Shown here: piece after piece, positions 53,949 to 62,878 of the stretch
How positions within the stretch are numbered: the first letter of the stretch is position 1
Layout: every line of letters begins with the position of its first letter
Source: GCA-003244245 sp050699875
Lineage (GTDB): Bacteria > Actinomycetota > Actinomycetes > Mycobacteriales > Pseudonocardiaceae
Direction: 5' to 3'
Assembly (NCBI GenBank): GCA_050699875.1
Contig: JBOHFX010000034.1
Coordinates: 1-64,000 of the forward strand
Length of the DNA stretch: 64,000 nucleotides
The notes under the pieces: model-generated
What the model was told of the DNA's origin: nothing
The model's database searches: none
Seen by the model: only the letters and a program-made list of their open reading frames with translations
Translations under genes and position numbers: made by a program

Positions 53949-55013
53949 TCATCTCCTGTCCAGACCGGCGGCGTCGACCGGGGGCCGGCCGGCTGCGGTA
54001 AGGACCGCGTTGAGCGGTCCGAGGTCGACGAACCCGTGCAGATCCGGCGCCGAGGTGGCCACGCCCGCGGTGACGGCGTCGGTGGCCAGCCGGGGGAACC
54101 CGGCGGCAAGCGGATCGGAGGTGATCGTGATGTTGCTCCAGGCGCGGTCGAGCACGGGATGCGCGAGCGGCTTGCCGGCGGCCTTGCCCAGCGCGGAGTT
54201 AGCCGCGGTCTTGGCACCGGCGGGGTGGGCTCGGGCGTAGTCCTCGACCTGCAGCAGGCCCCGCAGCAGTGCGGCCACGGTCTGCGGATGCTGCTGCAGG
54301 TATTGGGTACGGACGATGAGCACCGTGGTGGGGAAGCGCCCGTCGGGCCACAGCGCCGCCTCGTCGACGAGCACGTGCGCTCCGGCCTCCAGCACCAGCC
54401 GGGACGCGTAGGGCTCAGGCAGCCACCCGCCGTCGAGCTGCCCGGTGCGGTAGGCGTTCACCGCTTGGGCGTTGTCGATGTTGACCACCTGCACCGCGCC
54501 GGACCCGGTGCCGGTCGGCAGCCGCTGGCCGGCCAGCCAGGTCTTGAGCGCGATGTCCTGGGTGTTCGCCAGCTGCGGGGTGGCGATCCGGCGCCCGGCC
54601 AGCTGCCCCGGTGCGGTGATCTCAGGCCGGACGACGAGCTGGACGCCGCCGGAGGCCACCCCGGCGACCAGCCGCACCACGTCGCCGCCTGACTTGCTGA
54701 ACGCGCTGATCGCCGGGCCTGGGCCGATGAACGCGGCGTCCAGCGAGCCACCGAGCAGCGCATTCACTTCGTCGGGACCGGCGTTGAACGTCTGGGCGGA
54801 CAGGGCCGTGGTGCCGAGTTGTTCGGCGAGCAAGCCCCGCTCGACGCCGATGAGCGCCGCGGCGTGGGTGACGTTGGGCAGGTAGCCGAGCCGCAGCTCG
54901 GCAGCCGGTCCCTGGCCGGTGATCGGTGCCTCGCCGGTCTGCCGTCGAGCACAGCCGGTGAGCAAGCCGAGGATGACGAGCACGGCGGCGACGACGACCA
55001 GTAGGCGGCCCAC
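53949..55013 (-). CDS. ssuA: ABC transporter substrate-binding lipoprotein
   Basis: 354 residues. Signal peptide with lipobox LLTGC (Cys21). The SsuA/NMT1 fold follows with LRLGYLPNVTHAAALIGVER, AFIGPGPAISAFSKSGG and GAVQVVNIDNAQAVNAYRTG. It is likely to capture an organosulfur compound outside the membrane for the permease and ATPase encoded downstream. The link to sulfur is based on the operon. Confidence 0.9.
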   Translation of the reverse strand: MGRLLVVVAAVLVILGLLTGCARRQTGEAPITGQGPAAELRLGYLPNVTHAAALIGVERGLLAEQLGTTALSAQTFNAGPDEVNALLGGSLDAAFIGPGPAISAFSKSGGDVVRLVAGVASGGVQLVVRPEITAPGQLAGRRIATPQLANTQDIALKTWLAGQRLPTGTGSGAVQVVNIDNAQAVNAYRTGQLDGGWLPEPYASRLVLEAGAHVLVDEAALWPDGRFPTTVLIVRTQYLQQHPQTVAALLRGLLQVEDYARAHPAGAKTAANSALGKAAGKPLAHPVLDRAWSNITITSDPLAAGFPRLATDAVTAGVATSAPDLHGFVDLGPLNAVLTAAGRPPVDAAGLDRR

Positions 55014-55015
55014 GG

Positions 55016-56302
55016 TCAGTCACTCGCAGGGAGGGGATCCGGGGACAGGAGATCGCGGCCGATCAGGCCGGCAGCCAGTGTCACGCCATCGGCGGGGTCG
55101 ATGACGAGGAACGCCCCGGTGGCGTGTGCGGCGGCGTAGTCATCCACCGGTAGCGGCTCCGCGGTGCGCAGGCTGACCTGGCCGATGTCGTTGATCACAA
55201 GCGAGTCGGCAGGCTCGGTGCCGAGGGTGTCGGTGTCCAGCCGGCAATCCAGCGTGGTGACGATACCTTGGGTGGTGCGGGTGCCGTGCTTGACGAGCAC
55301 CCGGGCGCCGGCCCGCAGGGGGCGCTCGGCCAGCCAGCACAGTGTGGTGTCGAGCTCAGTGGCGAGCTGGGGAGGTGTGGCGGCCGAGGCGATGAGGTCG
55401 CCGCGGGAGACGTCGAGATCATCAGCGAGCAGCAGGGTGACGCTGCGGCCGGTGCCGGCGCGGTCCAGCGGACCGTCGGCGGTGTCGACCCGCACCACCC
55501 GGCTGCGGTGCCCACCGGGCAGCACGATGACCTCGTCACCGGGCGCCACCGTCCCGGCGGCGACCTGGCCGGCGTAGCCGCGGTAATCGGCATGTTCCGG
55601 AGTGCGCGGGCGGATGACGTACTGCACCGGGAAGCGCAGCCCGGTGCGGTCCGGCTCGGCGACCACCGGCACGGTCTCCAGGTGCTCCAGCAGCGTCGGG
55701 CCGGTGTACCAGGGGGTCCGCTGCGAGCGGCCGACGACGTTGTCTCCGAGCAGCGCCGACACCGGGATCGTCAGCACCGCGCCGTCCGTCCAGCCAAGCG
55801 CTCCGGTCAGCGCCGCGAACTCCTTGGCGATCACGGTGTGCACCACCTCGTCGAAGTCCACCAGGTCGATCTTGTTGACAGCCAGCACCAGCTGCGGCAC
55901 GCCGAGCAGTGCGAGCACCGCGGCGTGCCGGCGGGTCTGCTCCACCACGCCGTTGCGGGCGTCGACGAGCAGCACCGCGAGTGTCGCGGTGGACGCGCCG
56001 GTGACGGTGTTGCGGGTGTACTGCACGTGCCCGGGGGTGTCGGCGAGCACGAACGAGCGGTTGGGGGTGGCGAAGTAGCGGTAGGCGACGTCGATGGTGA
56101 TGCCCTGCTCGCGCTCCGCGCGCAGGCCGTCGACCAGCAACGAGAGGTCCGGTGTGGACAGTCCACGGTCGACCGAGGCTCGGTGCACGGCCTCGATCTG
56201 GTCGGCCAGCACCGACTTGGTGTCGTACAGCAGCCGGCCGACCAGGGTGGACTTCCCATCGTCCACGCTGCCGGCGGTCACCACCCGCAGGAGATCGGTC
56301 AT
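55016..56302 (-). CDS. cysN: Sulfate adenylyltransferase large subunit
   Basis: GTPase subunit of ATP sulfurylase, activating sulfate to APS with CysD. 428 residues. P-loop TAGSVDDGKSTLVGRLL, switch II DTPGHVQYTRNTVTG, base motif AVNKIDLVDF, and EF-Tu-like beta domains. It ends without a CysC kinase domain. ATG 56302 lies 2 bp after the cysD stop; the longer frame upstream is antisense-like sequence within cysD. Confidence 0.94.
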   Translation of the reverse strand: MTDLLRVVTAGSVDDGKSTLVGRLLYDTKSVLADQIEAVHRASVDRGLSTPDLSLLVDGLRAEREQGITIDVAYRYFATPNRSFVLADTPGHVQYTRNTVTGASTATLAVLLVDARNGVVEQTRRHAAVLALLGVPQLVLAVNKIDLVDFDEVVHTVIAKEFAALTGALGWTDGAVLTIPVSALLGDNVVGRSQRTPWYTGPTLLEHLETVPVVAEPDRTGLRFPVQYVIRPRTPEHADYRGYAGQVAAGTVAPGDEVIVLPGGHRSRVVRVDTADGPLDRAGTGRSVTLLLADDLDVSRGDLIASAATPPQLATELDTTLCWLAERPLRAGARVLVKHGTRTTQGIVTTLDCRLDTDTLGTEPADSLVINDIGQVSLRTAEPLPVDDYAAAHATGAFLVIDPADGVTLAAGLIGRDLLSPDPLPASD

Positions 56303-56304
56303 CT

Positions 56305-57213
56305 CTAGAAGTACCCCTCCCGCTTGCGGTCCTCCATCGCGGCGTCGGACAGGCGGTCGTCGGCCCGGGTGGCGCCACGCTCGGTGAGCCGGCTGGCCGC
56401 AACCTCGCTCAGCACCTCGTCCACCGTGGATGCGCGCGACTCGACGGCGCCGGTGCACGAGCCGTCGCCCACCGTGCGGAAGCGGACCGTGCGGGTCTCG
56501 GCGACCTCCCCGCGGCGGGGGCCGCCCCACGGACCGGCCGTCAGCCACATCCCGTCGCGGCGGAACACCTCCCGGTCGTGCGCGTAGTAGATCGGCGGCA
56601 GCTCGATGCTCTCGCGCGCGACGTAGCGCCACACGTCCAACTCGGTCCAGTTGGACAGCGGGAAGACTCTGACGTGCCCGCCAGGGGAGTGCCGGCCGTT
56701 GTAGAGGTTCCACAGCTCGGGTTGCTGGCGGCGTGGCTCCCACTGGCCGAAGGCGTTACGGAGGCTGAAGATGCGTTCCTTGGCCCGGGCCCGTTCCTCG
56801 TCGCGGCGACCTCCGCCAAACACCGCGCCGAAACGATGCTCGACGATCGTGTCCAGCAGCGGCAGGGTCTGCAGGGGGTTGCGGGTGCCGTCAGGGCGCT
56901 CGATGAGCCGGCCGTCGTCGATCCAGTCCTGCACGTGGGCAATGACCAGGCGCAGCGCCTGCTGGGTGACGATCTGATCGCGGAACTCAAGTACCTCGTC
57001 GAAGTTGTGCCCGGTGTCCACGTGCAGCAGCGGGAACGGCACCGGCGCCGGCCAGAACGCCTTGCGGGCCAGGTGCAGCAGCACCGTGGAGTCCTTGCCG
57101 CCCGAGAACAGCAGCACCGGCCGGTCCAGCTCGCCGGCCACCTCCCGGATGATGTGGATCGCCTCGGACTCCAGTGCCGTCAGCCGGTCTAGCGCGATCG
57201 CGGGGGCGTTCAC
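56305..57213 (-). CDS. cysD: Sulfate adenylyltransferase small subunit
   Basis: PP-loop subunit of ATP sulfurylase, 302 residues. The adenylation loop is VLLFSGGKDSTVLLHLARKA. Also conserved are HVDTGHNFDEVLEFRD and GGRRDEERARAKERIFS, with C-terminal RGATRADDRLSDAAMEDRKR. GTG 57213 overlaps the cysH stop (GTGA). Confidence 0.95.
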   Translation of the reverse strand: MNAPAIALDRLTALESEAIHIIREVAGELDRPVLLFSGGKDSTVLLHLARKAFWPAPVPFPLLHVDTGHNFDEVLEFRDQIVTQQALRLVIAHVQDWIDDGRLIERPDGTRNPLQTLPLLDTIVEHRFGAVFGGGRRDEERARAKERIFSLRNAFGQWEPRRQQPELWNLYNGRHSPGGHVRVFPLSNWTELDVWRYVARESIELPPIYYAHDREVFRRDGMWLTAGPWGGPRRGEVAETRTVRFRTVGDGSCTGAVESRASTVDEVLSEVAASRLTERGATRADDRLSDAAMEDRKREGYF

Positions 57214-57938
57214 GTGTGCAGCCCGCACTCGGTCTTGGACTGACCCGCCCACCGGCCGCTGCGCGGGTCAGCGCCCGGCGCCGGCTTCGCGGTGCACGGG
57301 GCGCAGCCGATCGACGGGTAGCCGGCGGCCACCAGCGGGTTGACCAGCACCCGGTGGGCGTCGATGTAGGCGGCCATGTCCTCGTCGCTCCACGCGGCGA
57401 TCGGGTTGACCTTGACCAGGCCGTGCCGGGAGTCCCAGCCCACCAGCGGCGTGCTCGCCCTGGTGGGAGCCTCCACCCGGCGCACGCCGGTCACCCAGGC
57501 GTCGTAGCCGGCCAGAGTGGCCTGCAGCGGGGCCACCTTGCGCAGCTGGCAGCAACGGTCCGGGTTGCGGCCGAACAGGTCCTGGCCGTAGGCAGCGTCC
57601 TGCTCGGCGACCGTCTGCTCGGGCAGCGCGTCGATGATCCGCACCGGGTAGGTGGCCGCGATCGCGTCCCGGGTGCCGATCGTCTCGGCGAAGTGGTATC
57701 CGGTCTCCAGGAACAGCACGTCCACCCCCGGTCGCGCCCGGGTGACCAGGTCGATCAGCACGGCATCCTGCATGTTGGATGCGACGATGAAGCGGTCGCC
57801 GAAGGTCTGCGCCGTCCAGGCCAGCACCTCCTGGGCCGTCGCCTCGGCGAGCTCGTGCTGGGCCCGCAGTGCCAGCGCGCGCAGCGCCTCGGTTGTATCG
57901 CTTCGACCCTGCAAGCAGGTCTTAGGAGTCACGGTCAT
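57210..57938 (-). CDS. cysH: APS reductase (CysH family, [4Fe-4S] type)
   Basis: Reduces adenylylsulfate to sulfite. 242 residues. The cluster cysteines are RCCQLRK and SIGCAPCT, the signature of APS rather than PAPS reductases, and the catalytic Cys is in the C-terminal KTECGLHT. The absence of a cysC kinase in the operon agrees with direct APS reduction. ATG 57938 overlaps the stop of the zinc-ribbon ORF. Confidence 0.93.
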   Translation of the reverse strand: MTVTPKTCLQGRSDTTEALRALALRAQHELAEATAQEVLAWTAQTFGDRFIVASNMQDAVLIDLVTRARPGVDVLFLETGYHFAETIGTRDAIAATYPVRIIDALPEQTVAEQDAAYGQDLFGRNPDRCCQLRKVAPLQATLAGYDAWVTGVRRVEAPTRASTPLVGWDSRHGLVKVNPIAAWSDEDMAAYIDAHRVLVNPLVAAGYPSIGCAPCTAKPAPGADPRSGRWAGQSKTECGLHT

Positions 57939-58102
57939 GCCCCGACCTCCTGAGTCGGCAGGACCCCGACGCCGATCAGCGTCACGGCGAAGGTCCGCAG
58001 GCAGTCGGCGCAGCGCCAGGCGCCATGGGGCTCGGGTACCGGGCGCAGGTCCTCCTCGCCGCAGTACGGGCAGTAAAAAGCGCTGGCGTGGGCGTCGCTC
58101 AC
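57935..58102 (-). CDS. Small zinc-ribbon protein between sir and cysH
   Basis: 55-residue protein with two CxxC knuckles (FYCPYCGEEDLRPVPEPHGA and WRCADCLRTFAV). The remainder is IGVGVLPTQEVGA. Its GTG overlaps the sir stop (GTGA), and its TGA overlaps the cysH ATG, so it is translationally coupled on both sides. It looks like a rubredoxin-like or zinc-ribbon partner. A possible role is electron transfer or assembly for sulfite reductase or APS reductase, which is inference. Confidence 0.85.
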   Translation of the reverse strand: MSDAHASAFYCPYCGEEDLRPVPEPHGAWRCADCLRTFAVTLIGVGVLPTQEVGA

Positions 58103-59763
58103 CGCAGCTCCTCCTCACCGGACCGGGCCGCCCACTGCGCGAAGCGCTCACCGGGCTCGCGGGTCTTGGCGTAGCCGCGCACCAGGCGCTCCACGTAGTC
58201 CCCCAGCTCCTCGCTGGTGACTTTGTGCCCGCGCAGCTTGCGACCGAACCCGGAGTCCAGACCCAGGCCGCCGCCGAGGTGCACCTGGAAGCCTTCCACC
58301 TGCTTGCCGGCGGCGTTGGTGACGATCTGGCCCTTGAGCCCGATGTCGGCCACCTGGATCCGGGCACAGGAGTTCGGGCAGCCGTTCACGTGGATCGACA
58401 CCGGAGTGTCCAGTGTGGACTGCACGTCGGCGAGACGCTGCTCCAGCTCGGCCACCAGTGTTGCGGCCCGCGCCTTGGTGTCGACGATCGCCAGCTTGCA
58501 GAACTCGATCCCGGTGCAGGCCATCGTCGCGCGCCGCCACGGCGAGGGCTCGGCGGGTAGGCCGAGCACCGTCAGCTCACCGATCAGCCCGTCCACTGCG
58601 CACTCCGGGACGTCAAGCACGACGAGCTTCTGGTAAGGCGTCAGCCGAACCCGGGTCGAGCCGGCTCGCTCGGTCGCCTCGGCGACCGCGACCAGCGTCG
58701 AGCCGGACACCCGGCCCACGGCTGGCGCGACACCGACGTAGTAACGCCCGTCGACCTGCGGATGCACCCCGACGTGGTCGATCGGGCGGCCGGGCACCTC
58801 GGGGGCCGGCCCGTCGCCGAGCCGGCGTCCGAGGTACTCGGTCTCCAGCACCTCACGGAAGCGCTGCGCACCCCAGTCGGCGATGAGGAACTTGATCCGC
58901 GCGCGGTGCCGCAACCGGCGGTAGCCGTAGTCCCGGAACACCGACGTCACGCCGGCCCAGACCGCCGGCACCTCGGCCAGCGGCACCCAGGCGCCCAGCC
59001 GTTGCGCGATCTTGGGATTGGTCGAAAGCCCACCACCGACCCACAGATCGAAGCCGGGACCGTGCTGCGGGTGCACGACGCCGACGAACGAGACGTCGTT
59101 GACCTCGTGCGCCACGTCCTGCAAGCCCGAGATCGCCGTCTTGTACTTGCGTGGCAGGTTGGAGAACGCCGGGTCACCGACGTAGCGGCGGTTGATCTCC
59201 TCGATCGCCGGCGTGCCGTCGATCACCTCGTCAGCGCAGATGCCGGCGACCGGCGAGCCCAGGACCACCCGGGGGCAGTCGCCGCAGGCCTCGGTGCTGG
59301 ACAGCCCGACGGCCTCAAGCTGCTGCCAGACCGCCGGCACGTCCTCGATACGGATCCAGTGGTACTGGATGTTCTGTCGGTCGGTGATGTCGGCGGTGTC
59401 GCGGGCATAGGTCTGCGACACCTCACCGAGCACTCGTAGCTGTTCGGTGGTCAGGGCGCCGCCGTCGACCCGGACCCGCATCATGAAGTAGCGGTCCTCA
59501 AGCTCCTCAGGCTCCAGCGCCCCGGTACGGCCGCCCTCGATGCCCGGCTTGCGCTGGGTGTACAGGCCCCACCAGCGCATCCTGCCGCGCAGGTCGGCGG
59601 GATCGATCGCGTCGAAACCGCGGTGTGCGTAAATCGTTTCGATCCGGGCCCGGACATTGAGCCCGTCGTCGTCTTTTTTGATCTGCTCGTTGCGGTTCAG
59701 TGGCTCACGGTGGCCCAGTTTCCACTGTCCCTCACCGCGGGTTCGGGTCGCTGTCGAAGCCAT
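58099..59763 (-). CDS. sir: Ferredoxin-dependent sulfite reductase
   Basis: Six-electron reduction of sulfite to sulfide using siroheme and a [4Fe-4S] cluster. 554 residues. The cluster ligands are CTGIEFC (416 and 422) and NGCPNSC (462 and 466). Tyr68 (WGLYTQR) and Cys160 (EACGDC) correspond to the Tyr-Cys crosslink seen in the mycobacterial enzyme (annotated NirA/SirA). Sulfite rather than nitrite is favoured by the operon. It is the first structural gene after the leader ORF. Confidence 0.95.
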   Translation of the reverse strand: MASTATRTRGEGQWKLGHREPLNRNEQIKKDDDGLNVRARIETIYAHRGFDAIDPADLRGRMRWWGLYTQRKPGIEGGRTGALEPEELEDRYFMMRVRVDGGALTTEQLRVLGEVSQTYARDTADITDRQNIQYHWIRIEDVPAVWQQLEAVGLSSTEACGDCPRVVLGSPVAGICADEVIDGTPAIEEINRRYVGDPAFSNLPRKYKTAISGLQDVAHEVNDVSFVGVVHPQHGPGFDLWVGGGLSTNPKIAQRLGAWVPLAEVPAVWAGVTSVFRDYGYRRLRHRARIKFLIADWGAQRFREVLETEYLGRRLGDGPAPEVPGRPIDHVGVHPQVDGRYYVGVAPAVGRVSGSTLVAVAEATERAGSTRVRLTPYQKLVVLDVPECAVDGLIGELTVLGLPAEPSPWRRATMACTGIEFCKLAIVDTKARAATLVAELEQRLADVQSTLDTPVSIHVNGCPNSCARIQVADIGLKGQIVTNAAGKQVEGFQVHLGGGLGLDSGFGRKLRGHKVTSEELGDYVERLVRGYAKTREPGERFAQWAARSGEEELR

Positions 59764-59876
59764 TATGGAGACCTTCGGGGTGAGGACGCCGACACGCGCT
59801 ACTACCTGGCGTTGAGACCGCTAGCTAGCGCGCCCGGCGCCAGCTGGTAAAGGGAGGAAAGCGCGGCGGCGGCGGG

Positions 59877-59939
59877 TTAGTCCGCAGGCCGACAGATCGC
59901 GCTGGAAACTCGCCGGAAATCGACGTGGCGACGGGCCAC
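59877..59939 (-). CDS. Cysteine-containing leader peptide of the sulfur operon
   Basis: A 20-residue frame from GTG 59939, ending TAA, 113 bp before sir. It contains RRHVDFRRVSSAICRP, matching the short leader peptides (RRHVD...SA.CR) found before sulfur-metabolism genes in actinobacteria. The Cys codon near its end suggests cysteine-responsive control of downstream expression by translation or attenuation. No strong ribosome-binding site is visible. The mechanism is inference. Confidence 0.7.
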   Translation of the reverse strand: MARRHVDFRRVSSAICRPAD

Positions 59940-60119
59940 AAGTCGAATCCCGACAGCGGTCACGCTTTTGAGAGTGCCACAGCGGGGGGTCGGGCTCCAG
60001 CATCGGTCCGCATGATGAGACGGCCGTCACGTGCCGACAACAGCTCCCCGGCCTGTCAGGCCGGCGTGCACGGTGGCCGGCAGGGCGCTGCCGTAGCCGA
60101 ACTGGCATGATCCTTGGTC

Positions 60120-61259
60120 ATGCCGGCCGCCACCGACATCGTGACCCCGCTATGGCGCGGCGTGGTGGTGTTGAGGATCATCACGGGTGCCTTCGCGATC
60201 GCGGCGATCATCGCTTACCACGACACCTACGTTCGTCCCGGTCTAGCGTGGCTGGTGCTCGTCGGCATCTTGATGTGGACCGTGCTGACCTGCCTGGCCT
60301 ACAGCTTCGATGTCACCCGCCGCATCCACGTCATCGTGGTCGACTTACTGGTGACGCTGATCCTGATGAGCTCCTCGGTGCTGGTGCTGTCGCCCGAGCA
60401 GCTCACCGAGGTCACCCAACGCACCCCGCTGCTCACCACCGTGTGGGCCAGCGGCCCGGTGGTCGCTGCCGCGGTGCACGCCGGCCGGTTCGCGGGGGCG
60501 TTGTTCGGTCTCACTGTCGCGGTGACCGACGTCTGGGTGCGCGGGACATTCACCATCGACAGCGTGCGCGATGCAATACTGCTGGTCGGGACCGGGTTCG
60601 TGCTCGGGCTGGCGGCCACGGCGGCCCGCCGGGCGACCGAGGGGCTGCGCCGCGCGGCCCGCGTTGAAGCAGCAACCGCCGAACGGGAGCGGTTGGCCAG
60701 GTCCATCCACGACAGCGTGGTGCAGGTGCTGGCCCGGGTTCGGGCTCGCAGCGGCCACCTGGACGGGGAGGCCGCCGACTTGGCTCGGTTGGCCGGGGAG
60801 CAGGAGATCGCACTGCGGTCCCTGTTCTCCGCCACTCCGCCCGGCGCCCCCGGTGAGCAGGACCTGGCCGGCGCCCTGCAACTGCTGGCCGGCCCCCGGG
60901 TGAAGGTTTCGGTGCCGGCGGCCGCCGTGCCGCTACCCGCCGCTGACGTCGAGGAACTGGTCGCCGTCACCCGTGAAGCGCTGACCAACACCGCCCGGCA
61001 CGGCGGGCCGGAGGCGAAATCGTGGGTCCTGGTCGAGGATCTCGGCGAGGAAGTGGTACTCACCGTCCGGGACAACGGCCCGGGGGTCGACAACGGGCAG
61101 CTCGCCGACGCCGAGCATGACGGTCGGATGGGAGTGTCGCGCTCGATCCGCGGTCGGGTGGCCGACCTGGGTGGCACGCTGACTCTGGACACCGGCCCGG
61201 GTCGGGGCACCGAATGGGCGGTGCGGCTGGCCCGCGTCCGGCACGGCGTGCTGCGGTAA
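60120..61259 (+). CDS. Sensor histidine kinase (MacS-like)
   Basis: 379-residue membrane kinase with about five to six N-terminal helices (residues 14-168). The HisKA_3 phosphoacceptor is ERLARSIHDSVVQVLARV (His197). An HATPase_c domain has EALTNTARHGGPEAKSWVLV and DNGPGVDNGQL, ending PGRGTEWAVRL. ATG 60120 is preferred over TTG 60114. It is followed by its cognate response regulator after 10 bp. Confidence 0.92.
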   Translation: MPAATDIVTPLWRGVVVLRIITGAFAIAAIIAYHDTYVRPGLAWLVLVGILMWTVLTCLAYSFDVTRRIHVIVVDLLVTLILMSSSVLVLSPEQLTEVTQRTPLLTTVWASGPVVAAAVHAGRFAGALFGLTVAVTDVWVRGTFTIDSVRDAILLVGTGFVLGLAATAARRATEGLRRAARVEAATAERERLARSIHDSVVQVLARVRARSGHLDGEAADLARLAGEQEIALRSLFSATPPGAPGEQDLAGALQLLAGPRVKVSVPAAAVPLPAADVEELVAVTREALTNTARHGGPEAKSWVLVEDLGEEVVLTVRDNGPGVDNGQLADAEHDGRMGVSRSIRGRVADLGGTLTLDTGPGRGTEWAVRLARVRHGVLR

Positions 61260-61269
61260 CGGCCGATAC

Positions 61270-61914
61270 ATGATCCGGGTCATGGTGGTCGACGACCACC
61301 CGATCTGGCGCGACGGGGTGGCCCGTGACCTCACCGAGGGCGGTTTTGAGGTGGTTGCCACCGCTGCTGACGGGGCGGCCGCGTTGCGCATCGTCCCCGC
61401 CGCCCGTCCCGACGTGGTGCTGATGGACCTGCACTTCGCCACTGGCGGACCGTCCGGGTCGGAGGCCACCCGGTGCATCATCGACTCCTGGCCCGACATC
61501 CGGGTGCTGGTGTTGTCCGCTTCCGGAGCGCATGCCGACGTGCTGGCGGCGGTGCAGGCCGGAGCCTCGGGGTACCTGGTGAAATCCGCGTCGGTGACCG
61601 AGCTGGTCGACGCTGTGCGCCGGACCGCCGAGGGGGACGCGGTGTTCACCGCCGGCCTGGCCGGTCTGGTGCTCGGCGAGTACCGCCGGATGGCGCTGGA
61701 TCCGCGGACCGATGGGCCCCGGCTCACCGAACGCGAGACCGAGGTGTTGCGCCAGGTGGCTACCGGGCGCACCGCCCGGCAGATCGCCGAAGCGCTGGTG
61801 ATCAGCCACCGCACTGTGGAGAACCATGTCCAGTCCACGTTGCGCAAGCTGCAGCTGCACAACCGAGTTGAGCTGGCCCGCTACGCGATCGAACACGGCC
61901 TCGCCGACCAGTAG
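61270..61914 (+). CDS. NarL/FixJ-type response regulator
   Basis: 214 residues. Receiver domain with VMVVDDHPIWRDG, the phospho-acceptor LMDLHF (Asp53), and the LVLSASG and VKSA loops. The C-terminal LuxR helix-turn-helix reads RLTERETEVLRQVATGRTAR and then QIAEALVISHRTVENH. Its stop is directly adjacent to the broken DUF1707 gene. Confidence 0.94.
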   Translation: MIRVMVVDDHPIWRDGVARDLTEGGFEVVATAADGAAALRIVPAARPDVVLMDLHFATGGPSGSEATRCIIDSWPDIRVLVLSASGAHADVLAAVQAGASGYLVKSASVTELVDAVRRTAEGDAVFTAGLAGLVLGEYRRMALDPRTDGPRLTERETEVLRQVATGRTARQIAEALVISHRTVENHVQSTLRKLQLHNRVELARYAIEHGLADQ

Positions 61915-62422
61915 ATGCGGCGCTACCGTGGATCCGTGGCCGGCGATGTGGAGCCCCATGACCTACGGGTGTCCGACGCGGAGCGCGAGCACGTCGGGGA
62001 GCTTCTGCAGCGTGCCGTCGGGCAGGGCAGGATCACAGTCGATGAGTTCACCGAACGGATGGACGCCGCAATGGCAGCCCGCACCCGAGGGGAGCTCAAC
62101 GCCGGTACTGGACTTCAGTGAAGCCGTCTTCGCCACCCCGACGGTCACCGTGGAACTGGACAAGACGGGCGGCTCCGCCACGATCGTCGTGCCCATGGGC
62201 GCCACTGTGGACACCGACGGCCTGCGTGTCGCGGCGGGCAGGGTCAAGGATTCCACGGTGCGCCGGATCGATCCGGGACCGGTCCACTTCGTGCTCACTG
62301 GGCATTCCACGATGGGCGAAATCCGCATCGTGCATCCCAGGCGGTGGCAGATGGGACCGCTCACCGTGCACCGCCCGTTCCGGCTCAGCTGGGGCCGCAG
62401 CAGCCGTCCGGCGACAAACTGA
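61915..62422 (+). pseudogene. DUF1707 protein gene with frameshift
   Basis: The first frame (to 62121) encodes a complete DUF1707 domain: DLRVSDAEREHVGELLQRAV and GRITVDEFTERMDAAMAART, then GELNA. It hits a stop soon after. A second frame continues from about 62100 with PVLDFSEAVFATPTVTVELD, GGSATIVVPMGATVDTDGLR and RWQMGPLTVHRPFRLSWGR, which normally forms the C-terminal half. One frameshift plus a linker deletion explains this. Both halves could still be translated separately. Confidence 0.7.
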
Positions 62423-62456
62423 TCCTGTATGAAGGCACCGATCCCGCAGCCCCCTC

Positions 62457-62486
62457 ACCGTCCGTCAAGGTTGCCTGACGGACGGT
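62457..62486 (+). terminator. Rho-independent terminator-like hairpin
   Basis: Arms ACCGTCCGTCA and TGACGGACGGT, an 11-bp perfect stem with an 8-nt loop, then TT. It lies 35 bp after the DUF1707 frame and probably ends the kinase/regulator operon. Confidence 0.7.
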
Positions 62487-62556
62487 TTCACCGTGCTGCG
62501 CGGAGCCGTAATGTGCGTGATGGCAGCCAGCTGACGGCCCCCTCCGGGCCGTTCAT

Positions 62557-62614
62557 AAAGGTCCGCCGACCGGGTATCAGGGGGGGCGGGGGTGGCACCC
62601 GGTCGGCGGCCTTT
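62557..62614. terminator. Long bidirectional terminator-like hairpin
   Basis: Arms AAAGGTCCGCCGACCGGGT and ACCCGGTCGGCGGCCTTT pair along about 18 bp with one bulged T, around a G-rich 21-nt loop. The A-run on one side and T-run on the other would allow termination in both directions. No gene lies immediately around it. Confidence 0.7.
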
Positions 62615-62878
62615 ACGCCAGCGGCCAGGGGGAGTTGCCGCTTGCGCAATCGGCGCATCGGGCACTCGGGGTGGAATGCCCAGTGACCGTTCGGACCGGC
62701 TGACGTCGTGTGGGGCCGGGTCGCACGGTTATTCCGCCGATATTCCCAGTGTGCGTGATGCCCCTGCCTGCTGACAACCGTTGAACCACCGTGACCACCA
62801 ACAGCGGGTGGAAGGGCCCCCGGTACGCTGGCGCACCCGACGCAACCGGCGGAGTACTCGCAGGGACGGTGGGTCAAC
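62615..62878. other. Upstream region of the beta-clamp gene
   Basis: 264 bp between the terminator and the dnaN-like gene with no convincing gene. Its promoter should be here. Short GC-rich self-complementary runs occur, but no clear operator. Confidence 0.4.
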
